Assembly (NCBI RefSeq): GCF_002607735.1
Contig: NZ_NBVR01000018.1
Span: 186,001-250,000 of the forward strand
Reading direction: 5' to 3'
Origin: Proteus alimentorum
GTDB lineage: Bacteria; Pseudomonadota; Gammaproteobacteria; Enterobacterales; Enterobacteriaceae
Length of the DNA: 64,000 nt
The notes under the pieces are model-generated. The model had not been told where the DNA came from and did no database searches. It saw only the letters and a program-made list of their open reading frames with translations. Below are positions 50,351-59,261 of the stretch, one piece after another (positions within the stretch are counted from its first letter, which is position 1; every line of letters begins with the position of its first letter). The position numbers and the translations under genes are program-made.

Positions 50351-51580
50351 ATGTGTAGCACTTGCGGTTGTGGCGAAGGCAATGTCAGAATTGAAGGCGT
50401 AGAGCCTCATTCACATGAGCATCACCATCATCACTCTCATGACCATGATCATCACGACCACGGTCATCATCATGATCACAGCCATCATGGGCATGATCAC
50501 CATCATGAACACAATGCTACTCCAGCGAATACTGTTCATAAATACATTGATAAGTCTGAACAAAAGCATAAGCATAACTACGAAACACATGGTCAGCCTA
50601 TCATCGTTCATCACCACTATTATCATAACAGTGGTGATGTTCATCTTCATTTTCATAACGATGCACAGCTAAACGAAGCCCCTGTTTTCCATGAACATCA
50701 TCATGGACATGACGATCATCATGAGCATGATCATTCACATAGTCACGACCATGCTCATGATCATAGCCATGAGCATTCGCATCATCATTCACACAGCCAC
50801 GATCATGCACATGGTCATGACCACGGTCACGAACATGAGCACGAAGAGCAATTTAGCCCAGTGATTGAAAATCAAAATATGCATTATGGCCAAGGTGAAG
50901 CAGGAACACATGCTCCCGGTATTAGCCAAAAGCGTATGTTGAAAATTGAAATGGATGTGTTGGATAAAAATAACCGCATTGCTGTTCATAACCGTGAGCA
51001 TTTTGAACAACAAAATGTGTTGGCTTTGAATTTGGTTTCAAGTCCCGGTTCCGGTAAAACGACACTATTAACACAAACATTAAAACAGTTAGCGCAACGT
51101 GTGCCTTGTGCTGTGATCGAAGGCGATCAGCAAACCACTAATGATGCGGATCGTATCCGTGAAACCGGTGTGCCAGCGATCCAAGTGAATACAGGTAAAG
51201 GTTGTCACCTTGATGCACAAATGGTGCATGATGCGACACACCAATTAGGCTTACAAGATAACAGCGTTCTCTTTATTGAAAACGTGGGTAACTTAGTTTG
51301 TCCTGCCAGTTTTGATCTAGGTGAAAAACATAAAGTTGCTATTCTTTCCGTGACTGAAGGTGAAGATAAGCCACTGAAATATCCGCATATGTTTGCTGCG
51401 GCTGATTTAATGATTATCAACAAAATTGATTTAGTGCCACATCTGAATATCGATGTTCAAGCCTGTATTGAATCGGCTCGCCGTGTTAACCCAAATATCG
51501 AAATCATTGCATTATCAGCAACAACGGGTGAAGGCATGGAAGAGTGGTTAGCTTGGTTGGAGAGTCGTTTATGTGCTTAG
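50351..51580 (+). CDS. hypB: Nickel-insertion GTPase HypB with very long His-rich domain
   Basis: 409 residues against 290 in E. coli. The N-terminal high-affinity metal motif ([11 protein letters not shown], CxxCGC) is followed by a ~150-residue segment with about 60 histidines in H-D/H-S/H-E runs (residues ~19-165). From [13 protein letters not shown] on it aligns with E. coli HypB: P-loop [23 protein letters not shown] and [12 protein letters not shown] with Ni/Zn ligands. It delivers nickel to hydrogenase large subunits, normally with HypA; the His domain should store nickel. Nucleotide-level CAT/GAT repeats suggest repeat expansion. Overlaps hypC by 10 bases. Confidence 0.97.
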   Translation: MCSTCGCGEGNVRIEGVEPHSHEHHHHHSHDHDHHDHGHHHDHSHHGHDHHHEHNATPANTVHKYIDKSEQKHKHNYETHGQPIIVHHHYYHNSGDVHLHFHNDAQLNEAPVFHEHHHGHDDHHEHDHSHSHDHAHDHSHEHSHHHSHSHDHAHGHDHGHEHEHEEQFSPVIENQNMHYGQGEAGTHAPGISQKRMLKIEMDVLDKNNRIAVHNREHFEQQNVLALNLVSSPGSGKTTLLTQTLKQLAQRVPCAVIEGDQQTTNDADRIRETGVPAIQVNTGKGCHLDAQMVHDATHQLGLQDNSVLFIENVGNLVCPASFDLGEKHKVAILSVTEGEDKPLKYPHMFAAADLMIINKIDLVPHLNIDVQACIESARRVNPNIEIIALSATTGEGMEEWLAWLESRLCA

Positions 51581-51837
51581 GTGTTCCAGCTAAGATTGTT
51601 GAGGTGGGCGAAGACGTCCACCAACTCGCTTATGCCGAAGTCAGCGGCGTCAAACGTGCTGTTAATATTTCGATGGTATGTGAAGGCGAACCCAGTGAAT
51701 TATTAGGCAAATGGGTACTTATTCATGTGGGATTTGCCATGAGTATTCTTGATGAGCAAGAAGCACAAGATACCCTTGATGCATTACAGCATGTTTATGG
51801 TGTGACCCTCGAAGAGGCTGATGATGCAGTACGTTGA
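51571..51837 (+). CDS. hypC: Hydrogenase maturation chaperone HypC/HybG
   Basis: 88 residues from ATG 51571, giving the obligatory MCLGVPAKI start whose Cys2 (after Met removal) binds the iron centre; the longer in-frame start at 51544 is rejected for that reason. It carries the Fe(CN)2CO unit with HypD and escorts the large-subunit precursor. It may be functionally the HybG type, given the hyb context. Overlaps hypB and hypD. Confidence 0.93.
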   Translation: MCLGVPAKIVEVGEDVHQLAYAEVSGVKRAVNISMVCEGEPSELLGKWVLIHVGFAMSILDEQEAQDTLDALQHVYGVTLEEADDAVR

Positions 51838-52960
51838 TGAATTTCGCGATCCTGAACTTGCGAAAGCGTTACTCGCCCAAATCCGTGAAACGATTTCACA
51901 ATGGCCTCATCCTATTAAGCGTCCATTACAAATTATGGAAGTGTGTGGTGGGCATACACATGCCATTTTTAAATTTGGCCTAGACCGCTTATTACCAGAA
52001 GAAATTGAATTTGTTCATGGGCCGGGTTGTCCTGTTTGTGTATTACCGATGGGGCGAATTGATGCCTGTTTAGAAATCGCCGCTCGTCCTGACGTGATTT
52101 TCTGTACTTTTGGTGATGCAATGCGAGTACCGGGCCGTAATGGCTCAATGCTTGATGCGCGCCGTCGTGGCAGTGACATTCGTATTGTCTATTCACCGCT
52201 CGATTCACTCAAAATTGCACAAGATAACCCAGATAAACAAGTTGTCTTCTTTGGTTTAGGTTTTGAAACGACGATGCCGAGTACGGCAATGACGCTACAA
52301 CAAGCGAAATTGCGCGGTCTTAAAAACTTTTCTCTGTTTTGTCAGCATATTACTATCGTGCCTACTTTACGTTGTCTACTAGAGCAAGATGATGTTCGCA
52401 TTGATGGCTTTATTGCACCGGGGCATGTGAGTATGGTGATTGGCTGTACGCCATATCAACCGCTATGTGACGAATTTGAAAAGCCTTTTGTGGTGACAGG
52501 ATTTGAACCATTAGACTTATTACAAGCTATACTGATGGTCATTAAACAACTTAAAGCAAAAGCAGAAAATACAGATTATGTTTTAAGTATTGAAAACCAA
52601 TATAGTCGCATTGTACCGAATGAAGGTAATAAGTTGGCTCAAAAAGCACTTAGCGAAGTGTTTATGTTAAAAGAAACCAGTGAATGGCGTGGACTGGGTG
52701 AAATCCCAATGTCAGGTATTCAATTAACACCTGCTTATTCTGAGTTTGATGCTGAATTACGTTTTACTCCTGCACCGCAGAAAGTGGCTGATAATCCACA
52801 ATCTCGCTGTGGCGATGTATTAACAGGACGATGCAAACCTTCCGATTGCCCACTCTTTGGTAAAAGTTGTACACCAGAAACGGCATTGGGTGCCTTGATG
52901 GTATCATCAGAAGGTGCATGTGCGGCTTATTATCAGTATCGCCGTGAAGGTAATATATGA
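51821..52960 (+). CDS. hypD: Hydrogenase maturation protein HypD
   Basis: 379 residues (E. coli 373). Conserved [26 protein letters not shown] (redox-active CxxC), [10 protein letters not shown] and the C-terminal cysteine cluster [21 protein letters not shown] binding a 4Fe-4S centre. It assembles the Fe(CN)2CO moiety with HypC, HypE and HypF. ATG 51824 is an equally good start one codon later. 17-base overlap with hypC, 4-base with hypE. Confidence 0.96.
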   Translation: MMQYVDEFRDPELAKALLAQIRETISQWPHPIKRPLQIMEVCGGHTHAIFKFGLDRLLPEEIEFVHGPGCPVCVLPMGRIDACLEIAARPDVIFCTFGDAMRVPGRNGSMLDARRRGSDIRIVYSPLDSLKIAQDNPDKQVVFFGLGFETTMPSTAMTLQQAKLRGLKNFSLFCQHITIVPTLRCLLEQDDVRIDGFIAPGHVSMVIGCTPYQPLCDEFEKPFVVTGFEPLDLLQAILMVIKQLKAKAENTDYVLSIENQYSRIVPNEGNKLAQKALSEVFMLKETSEWRGLGEIPMSGIQLTPAYSEFDAELRFTPAPQKVADNPQSRCGDVLTGRCKPSDCPLFGKSCTPETALGALMVSSEGACAAYYQYRREGNI

Positions 52961-53976
52961 AACAACCTGATGAAATCACCTTAGCCCAAGGAAATGGTGG
53001 GCAAGGTATGCAACAACTTATCGAAGGACTATTTTTAAAAGCATTCGATAATCCATTATTAAATGAAAAAGAAGACCAAGCGCGGATCGCGTTAAATGAA
53101 TTAACCACTCTTGGCGATCGTCTTGCATTTAGTACAGACAGCTATGTCATCGATCCGATCATTTTCCCTGGCGGAAATATTGGTAAATTATCTGTTTGTG
53201 GTACGGCTAACGATCTTTCTGTTGGTGGTGCGGTGCCTCGTTACCTTTCATGTGGTTTTATTCTTGAAGAAGGGCTTCCCTTTGAAACCCTCGAAACCCT
53301 TGTCATGGCGATGGCAAAAGCCGCTGCGCAAGCAGGAATACAAATTGTTACGGGGGATACGAAAGTGGTTCCTCGTGGTGCTGCGGATAAGATCTTTATC
53401 AATACGGCAGGTATTGGGGTTATTCCAACCGCAATTAATTGGGCTGCAAGCAATATCAAAGCTGGCGATAAGATCTTAGTGAGTGGCACGATTGGCGATC
53501 ATGGTGCAACAATTCTGAACCTTCGTGAGAATTTAGGGTTAGAAGCCGATCTACAAAGCGACTGTGCTGTTCTTGAGCCAATGATTGCGCCTTTACGCCA
53601 AATTAAAGGTATTCGTGCATTACGTGATGCAACACGAGGCGGAGTGACCGCAATTTTACATGAATTCGCTCAAGCCAGTGGTTGTGGCATGAATGTGCAT
53701 GAAAGCAAATTACCAATGAAACAATCTGTTCGTGGTGTTTGTGAATTATTAGGGCTTGAAGCGCTGAATTTTGCTAACGAAGGAAAAATTGTGTTAGTGG
53801 TATCACCAGAAGCGGAAGCCCAAGTACTTGAAGCATTACATCAACATACTTTAGGTAAAGATGCTTGTACTATTGGTGAAGTCACTGAGGATAATTATAT
53901 TCGATTAACGGGAATTTTTGGGACAAGCCGTATTCTTGACTTACCTTATAACGAGCCACTGCCTCGTATTTGCTAA
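52957..53976 (+). CDS. hypE: Hydrogenase maturation protein HypE
   Basis: 339 residues (E. coli 336). AIR-synthase/PurM fold with LAQGNGGQGMQQLI, FSTDSYVIDPIIFPGGNIG and the essential C-terminal PRIC, whose cysteine carries the thiocarboxamide converted to the cyanide ligand. It needs HypF as partner, which is not in this window. Last gene of the hyb-hyp run. Confidence 0.97.
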   Translation: MKQPDEITLAQGNGGQGMQQLIEGLFLKAFDNPLLNEKEDQARIALNELTTLGDRLAFSTDSYVIDPIIFPGGNIGKLSVCGTANDLSVGGAVPRYLSCGFILEEGLPFETLETLVMAMAKAAAQAGIQIVTGDTKVVPRGAADKIFINTAGIGVIPTAINWAASNIKAGDKILVSGTIGDHGATILNLRENLGLEADLQSDCAVLEPMIAPLRQIKGIRALRDATRGGVTAILHEFAQASGCGMNVHESKLPMKQSVRGVCELLGLEALNFANEGKIVLVVSPEAEAQVLEALHQHTLGKDACTIGEVTEDNYIRLTGIFGTSRILDLPYNEPLPRIC

Positions 53977-54185
53977 GCACTTATTTCCCACTTATAAATG
54001 AAAAGTATTGCTGAATTTATAAGTGGGATAAGTTATTTATCTGTTACAAAAACTTTGTTATAACGCAAATTTCCTTCATTTATCTGAATACTGACTCTTT
54101 GATAAAAAAATTATCGGAGTAACATGTTCGCCTCATCCTACTGCGTGGAGAGTGTCTCTCGTAGAGGTTAGCTTTAGGAAAAAAC

Positions 54186-55412
54186 ATGTCTTGGTCAGAA
54201 TTTAAATCCCAGTACCTGATCCGTTTTTGGAAGCCTCTTCCAGCCGTTATCGCGGCAGGTATCTTATCAACTTATTACTTTGGTTTAACCGGCACTTTTT
54301 GGGCTGTCACTGGTGAGTTTACTCGCTGGGGAGGGCACGTTATGCAATGGTTTGGTGCTCACCCTGAAGAATGGGGTTATTTTAAAATTATCGGTCTTGA
54401 AGGTACGCCATTAACGCGTATTGATGGTGTGATGATTATCGGGATGTTTGGAGGTTGTATTATGGCTGCTCTTTGGGCTAACAACGTCAAACTTCGCCAT
54501 CCTCAACATAAAATTCGTATTCTTCAAGCTGTTCTAGGGGGGATCATCGCAGGTTTTGGTGCTCGTTTAGCAATGGGGTGTAACCTTGCTGCCTTCTTTA
54601 CGGGTATTCCTCAGTTCTCTTTACATGCTTGGTTTTTTGCGGTTGCAACGGCAGTCGGTTCCTATTTTGGTGCCAAGTTATCATTGATGCCTTTATTTCG
54701 TATTCCAGTAAAACTACAAAAAGTTAGCCAAGCGTCACCTATCACTCAAGATAAACAACGTGCGAAACGTCGATTTAGATTGGGAATGGTTATCTTTTTT
54801 GCCATGATTGCGTGGTCTTTAATTATTCTCTTTGATTCACCAAAACTGGGTTTCGCCATGCTAGGCGGTATTGGTTTTGGTATTTTAATTGAACGCGCAC
54901 AAATCTGTTTTACCTCTGCTTTCCGCGACTTATGGATCACAGGCAGAACCCATATGGCAAAAGCGATTATCATCGGTATGGCGGTGAGTGCCATTGGGAT
55001 CTTCAGTTATGTCCAATTAGGTGCTGCGCCAAAAATTATGTGGGCAGGACCGAATGCTGTCATTGGTGGCTTACTCTTCGGTTTCGGTATTGTGCTTGCT
55101 GGTGGGTGTGAAACGGGCTGGATGTATCGAGCAGTGGAAGGTCAAATCCATTTTTGGTGGGTGGGATTGGGTAACGTCATCGGCTCCACATTATTGGCTT
55201 ACTACTGGGATGATTTTGCCTCAGTGATCGCAACGGATTATGACAAGATTAATTTACTTGATACCTTTGGCCCTGTGGGGGGATTAGGTGTGACGTATCT
55301 GATGTTGGGTCTGTCATTTGCATTATTACTTTTGTGGGAAAAACACTTTTTCCGTAAAAAAGCCCAACAAGCAGACTCTATTTCAACGCAGATTAATAAG
55401 GAAATTGCATGA
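54186..55412 (+). CDS. yedE: YeeE/YedE family inner-membrane transporter YedE
   Basis: 408 residues (E. coli YedE 401), closely co-linear with it. Ten or so membrane segments; conserved cysteine motifs ARLAMGCNLAAFFTG, ERAQICFTSAFRD and LAGGCETGWMYRA, which in related TsuA form a thiosulfate path. The paired yedE-yedF genes are predicted to move a sulfur or selenium species. The 209-base leader has a small GAGAG/CTCTC hairpin (54148-54160). Four-base overlap with yedF. Directly behind hypE, a different setting from E. coli. Confidence 0.9.
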   Translation: MSWSEFKSQYLIRFWKPLPAVIAAGILSTYYFGLTGTFWAVTGEFTRWGGHVMQWFGAHPEEWGYFKIIGLEGTPLTRIDGVMIIGMFGGCIMAALWANNVKLRHPQHKIRILQAVLGGIIAGFGARLAMGCNLAAFFTGIPQFSLHAWFFAVATAVGSYFGAKLSLMPLFRIPVKLQKVSQASPITQDKQRAKRRFRLGMVIFFAMIAWSLIILFDSPKLGFAMLGGIGFGILIERAQICFTSAFRDLWITGRTHMAKAIIIGMAVSAIGIFSYVQLGAAPKIMWAGPNAVIGGLLFGFGIVLAGGCETGWMYRAVEGQIHFWWVGLGNVIGSTLLAYYWDDFASVIATDYDKINLLDTFGPVGGLGVTYLMLGLSFALLLLWEKHFFRKKAQQADSISTQINKEIA

Positions 55413-55651
55413 GCCAGAAAGACACTATTATTCCTGATTATCGTCTAGATATGGTTGGTGAACCTTGTCCTTACCCTGCGGTGGCAACGCTTGAAGCTAT
55501 GCCATCACTGAAAAAAGGCGAGATTTTAGAAGTGGTGAGTGATTGCCCTCAATCAATCAACAATATTCCACTTGATGCGAAAAATTACGGCTATACCGTG
55601 TTAGATATTCAACAAGATGGCCCAACGATTCGTTATTTAATTCAAAAATAA
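55409..55651 (+). CDS. yedF: TusA-like sulfurtransferase YedF
   Basis: 80 residues (E. coli 77). SirA/TusA fold with the catalytic MVGEPCPYPAVATLEAM motif (CPxP). Presumed cytosolic acceptor of the sulfur or selenium species moved by YedE. Translationally coupled to yedE. Confidence 0.92.
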   Translation: MSQKDTIIPDYRLDMVGEPCPYPAVATLEAMPSLKKGEILEVVSDCPQSINNIPLDAKNYGYTVLDIQQDGPTIRYLIQK

Positions 55652-55672
55652 ATTATATTTTTATTAGATAAA

Positions 55673-55708
55673 AAAACAGCCTATACATCGCGAATGATAG
55701 GCTGTTTT
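55673..55708. terminator. Bidirectional terminator (yedF / rdgC)
   Basis: AAAACAGCCTAT (55673-55684) and ATAGGCTGTTTT (55697-55708), perfect 12-bp stem between convergent genes. Confidence 0.88.
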
Positions 55709-55723
55709 CTTGGGAAGAAGTTA

Positions 55724-56632
55724 TTATTCGGCTTCGCCACCTAAGACTTCGGTGACTCGTTCAATTAAAGCGCTTAATTCTCCGGTCATTAAAATAAAGT
55801 CGGCATCAAAACGTTGGGCAAAATCAGCTTTATCAATATCATCATTTTGCTCACGTAACGTTTCACTGAATTTAATGCGTTTGATAGAACCATCATCACA
55901 AAGCATAAATTGAAGGCGATCTTCCCAATCCACTGAAAGTTTGGTGACAAATTTACCCGCTTCAATATGCGTCGCAATTTCGTCAGAAACTAATTCTTGT
56001 TTCTTACAACGAATAACGCCACCTTCATCTAGCACTGCTTTTAGCTCTGCTTCATCCATTAAGGTAAAACCCGCTGGAAGTTCTCCAGAGCGTACCCACT
56101 CTGTCATTTTTAATTCAACGGATTCATTAAAATTCAAAGGAACAACAGGTAATGACCCTAAGGTTTTACGTAACAATGCTAAATTGTCTTCGGCACGCTT
56201 TGCACTGCCTGAATCAACAATAACGCGTTGTTTTTCTAAATCTAGCCAAATAAATGTTTGTGAAAATTTGCTAAAAGCACGAGGAAGCAGAGTATGAACA
56301 ACCTCATCTTTTAAGGTGGCTTTCTCTGTTTTTTTCAGTTTACGCCCTTGTTCCCCCTCAAGCTTTTCAACTTTATCTTGTAAGGCATTTTTAATCACAG
56401 TGGCAGGTAGGATTTTGTCTTCTTTCCGTGCACATATCATGACTTGTTTGCCAGCAACATGAATAAGCGCTTCACCGCGATCACCCATCGGCGAAACCCA
56501 ACCTGTTCGTGTCATATCTTGGCTACTACAAGGTGTGAATGCCAATGAAGCAAGCTGTTGTTCTAACTCATCCATTGACAGTGCTATCTCTTTATTTAAG
56601 CGATAGACCAAAATATTTTTAAACCACAGCAT
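55724..56632 (-). CDS. rdgC: Recombination-associated protein RdgC
   Basis: 302 residues (E. coli 303). N-terminal [20 protein letters not shown] and the [15 protein letters not shown] segment are characteristic. RdgC forms a ring around DNA and restrains RecA; it becomes essential when replication restart is defective. It is monocistronic, convergent to yedF. The region 5' of it carries CRP-like sites that more probably serve the porin. Confidence 0.95.
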   Translation of the reverse strand: MLWFKNILVYRLNKEIALSMDELEQQLASLAFTPCSSQDMTRTGWVSPMGDRGEALIHVAGKQVMICARKEDKILPATVIKNALQDKVEKLEGEQGRKLKKTEKATLKDEVVHTLLPRAFSKFSQTFIWLDLEKQRVIVDSGSAKRAEDNLALLRKTLGSLPVVPLNFNESVELKMTEWVRSGELPAGFTLMDEAELKAVLDEGGVIRCKKQELVSDEIATHIEAGKFVTKLSVDWEDRLQFMLCDDGSIKRIKFSETLREQNDDIDKADFAQRFDADFILMTGELSALIERVTEVLGGEAE

Positions 56633-56866
56633 CTGACATTCCCCTTAATCATTATTTACCTCAATATGATACTGAATGTTGAGGGTATCTAAAAGGTAAT
56701 ATCCCTTAAAAGAAAATCTATATGGTGTTATTGAATAAAAAGATAAAAAAAGCTGAAACGAATAATTAGTAAATCTACTCTATGATAATGCGTGTTATTC
56801 TTATTTGACTTGAATTAATTAAGAATATTAATAATGAAATAATGTAATTTTTAGCACAAGCTATTA

Positions 56867-56882
56867 TGTGACAATAATCACA
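56867..56882. promoter_or_regulatory. CRP-like site 1
   Basis: TGTGACAATAATCACA: perfect TGTGA-N6-TCACA. Confidence 0.7.
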
Positions 56883-56981
56883 AGATTTTATTTTTATACT
56901 CTTTTTTGTTTACAAACTGAAATCACTTTCAGATTTATCCCTGCATTAATTTACAAAACAAAAATATTCTTGACGCCCTCA

Positions 56982-56997
56982 TGTGATAATTATCACA
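56982..56997. promoter_or_regulatory. CRP-like site 2
   Basis: TGTGATAATTATCACA: perfect TGTGA-N6-TCACA and fully palindromic through the spacer. Confidence 0.75.
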
Positions 56998-57038
56998 AAA
57001 TTAGGAAAATGTAGGCGGGGTTTTTTCATAATTAACAA

Positions 57039-57054
57039 GGTGATTAAGATCACA
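57039..57054. promoter_or_regulatory. CRP-like site 3
   Basis: GGTGATTAAGATCACA: 9 of 10 conserved positions. Confidence 0.6.
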
Positions 57055-57513
57055 AATATAGATATTTTTTTTTCAAATATCGTTAAAAGAGCACGATTGG
57101 TCTTTTTATATTAACCATGGTAATAGTTTAGGTTTTGTAATGTTTCATTGGGTTTTGTGGTTACTTGTCCGTATTGATTAGATATTGTGATTGAATGGTA
57201 TTTTTGTGCTTCTCTTTTTAATATTTACAGATAATTATTCTTTTTATGATGGAGTGTTGTTCATTACCACCAGTTAAATTGTATTTAAATTCGACTTTGC
57301 CTTTATTTAAATAAGAAATAAATATAAAGAATAAAAATTATTAATTAGGAATAACAATATTCAAATCTTTAGTGTTATTTATTTAGTGGTTAAAATTAAT
57401 ACTTCCTTTTAAATATATTAAATAGGGAGATAAATTTTTTATTAGCAAAAAAAAGAGTCTTATAAAGAAATGAAATATAAAAGAAAAATACTAAAGTGCC
57501 ATTTTTAAAAAGT

Positions 57514-57527
57514 TGATTAAGTTCAAA
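57514..57527. promoter_or_regulatory. FNR-like site upstream of the porin
   Basis: TTGATTAAGTTCAA: 9 of 10 positions of TTGAT-N4-ATCAA, 24 bases before CRP-like site 4. Confidence 0.5.
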
Positions 57528-57550
57528 AAACACGTATCTTTACCTTTAAT

Positions 57551-57566
57551 TGTGATACCTATCACT
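57551..57566. promoter_or_regulatory. CRP-like site 4
   Basis: TGTGATACCTATCACT: 9 of 10 conserved positions, nearest of the four to the porin. Confidence 0.6.
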
Positions 57567-57960
57567 TGGGTATGTAACCATGAAAATGCACATTGGTGTA
57601 ATTGTGGACTGTGTCACGAAAGCAGGGCTTTTTTTTGAGTAACATGCCATCGAAAACTCAACGACCTATTTCTTTTCCTGACAGAAATAAAAGCAATGCT
57701 CTTATTTAAATATAATGAGGATATTATTTTTATGTCTTATTGGTGTTTACGTCTGTGTCAAGGAAATTAAAGCCTTTAAGAAGATTTTGTAGAGTCATAA
57801 TTAGTAGCTATAAAAATTATCAATTGTGAGAGCGATTTTCTTTTTCGAAATTCGTGGCAGAGATCTTTTGCTTGAATCTCAGGTCAACTATATACGGCGG
57901 TATTATTTTTGACCTTAAAGAAAATCATAAAACTATAGAAAATAGATGGGTATTTTAATC

Positions 57961-59175
57961 ATGAAAAGCTTGAAGCCTCTAGCAGCACTGGTTGGTTTGT
58001 TGGTTCTTTCTGGATCTGCAAACGCAGTAAACGTGTATAACGATAAAGGTACACGTTTCGATGTAAATGGTCAGTTCCGTTTAAAAACACAAGTGACTAG
58101 CCAAAATCACGAAATGAAAATGACGGATGATGGTAGCCGTATCGGCTTCTTCGGTTCACACGAACTGACTAACGATATCAAAGTCTTTGGTAAATTAGAG
58201 TGGGGTTCAGACACTCAAAGAACTAACAGCGAAAACCCTAAATCAAACTTTGAAATGTACAACCGTGTGGGTTATGTCGGTTTCTCTCATCGTGATTATG
58301 GTCAAATCCAATTTGGTCGTACTTACATCCCAATCGACTGGGTGAAAAAATCAAGCTACGGTTACGGCAACACAGGTGTATTCTACTTTAGCGATGTATT
58401 AGGTCGTTCAGTAGGTTACTCTGGTGGTAATACCAACATTACAGAAGATAAATACGGTAATCACCGTATTGATTACAATGGTGTTGGTAAAAACAACTTT
58501 ATGACCCGTTTACCACAAACCATTTTCTTAGAAACTAACCGTTACGAAGGTTTTAAATTAGCAGGTACTGTAACCGGTAAATCTGGTGATGATGGTCGTC
58601 GTGTTGCTGGTGATATCACTCGTGCTTACTCAGTCGTTGGTTTCTATAAATCAACTTTCGGTTTAGAGTTTGACGCAGGTTACTCAGCGGCTAAAGGTGA
58701 AGCAAATAATTCAGGTCCAAATAAAGATAAAACACCTGAAAACAGCATCTTAGCTTTTGGTGCTGAATACTTTTTCCCTGGTCGTGAATTCTCTATCGGT
58801 TTAGACTATGGTCAATCTCGTGCTAAAAACCCAGGTTTAGCACTCTATGAAAATCAATTTAAAAACCCTCGTGGTTGGAATTCAGTTAAAGGCGACTGGA
58901 AAGCAGATTTATATGGTGTTGGTGTGAAATGGCACTGGGATCGTATCGAAAGTGGTATGTATGCGGGTTACTACCTGCGTGATGGTGATGCCAATACATT
59001 CAACTACAAAAAAGAAACCTATACTATGGGTGTAGATAAACGTTTTGCAGTATCTAAATACAACAACTTACGTTTATTCGCTGAAGTTGCATATGATGAT
59101 GCTCGTAGCGAAAACCCGAAATATGAAGATAAAAAACAATATATCTTCGAAACCGGTATGCGTCTGTACTTCTAG
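57961..59175 (+). CDS. General trimeric-type outer-membrane porin
   Basis: 404 residues from ATG 57961 (signal MKSLKPLAALVGLLVLSGSANA); an in-frame ATG at 57946 adds five residues and cannot be excluded, as neither has a strong ribosome-binding site. The mature protein begins VNVYNDKGTRFDVNGQF, and LTNDIKVFGKLEWGSDT, YVGFSHRDYGQIQFGRTY and a C-terminal Phe (GMRLYF) are typical of 16-strand gram-negative porins. It forms a diffusion channel. Being first of the porin-cpdB-RNase-nucleotidase cluster and having heavy CRP-site content upstream suggests a role in nucleotide or anionic solute uptake. Confidence 0.88.
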   Translation: MKSLKPLAALVGLLVLSGSANAVNVYNDKGTRFDVNGQFRLKTQVTSQNHEMKMTDDGSRIGFFGSHELTNDIKVFGKLEWGSDTQRTNSENPKSNFEMYNRVGYVGFSHRDYGQIQFGRTYIPIDWVKKSSYGYGNTGVFYFSDVLGRSVGYSGGNTNITEDKYGNHRIDYNGVGKNNFMTRLPQTIFLETNRYEGFKLAGTVTGKSGDDGRRVAGDITRAYSVVGFYKSTFGLEFDAGYSAAKGEANNSGPNKDKTPENSILAFGAEYFFPGREFSIGLDYGQSRAKNPGLALYENQFKNPRGWNSVKGDWKADLYGVGVKWHWDRIESGMYAGYYLRDGDANTFNYKKETYTMGVDKRFAVSKYNNLRLFAEVAYDDARSENPKYEDKKQYIFETGMRLYF

Positions 59176-59213
59176 TCCTAGTAAAGGCACTACCGTTTGA
59201 CAGAAGTAACGAA

Positions 59214-59235
59214 AGGAGAGCCATTTTGCTCTCCT
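59214..59235 (+). promoter_or_regulatory. Hairpin between porin and cpdB
   Basis: AGGAGAGC (59214-59221) and GCTCTCCT (59228-59235), perfect 8-bp stem, no U-tract. Probably partial terminator or mRNA 3'-end stabiliser letting some transcription through to cpdB. Confidence 0.55.
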
Positions 59236-59261
59236 GTTAACCAATATATAAGGGGTGTGTA

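Larger units (their letters stand above)
56633..57960. other. 1.3 kb regulatory region between rdgC and the porin gene
   Basis: AT-rich, no protein gene. It holds four CRP-like palindromes and one FNR-like site (separate entries). Its length suggests extended or multiple-promoter control, or an unrecognised small RNA; I could not define one. Confidence 0.6.

Noticed and set aside
50411-50810. Several overlapping open frames on both strands across the hypB His-rich region
   Set aside because: They arise from the CAT/GAT repeat composition of the His tract; only the HypB frame has family signatures.
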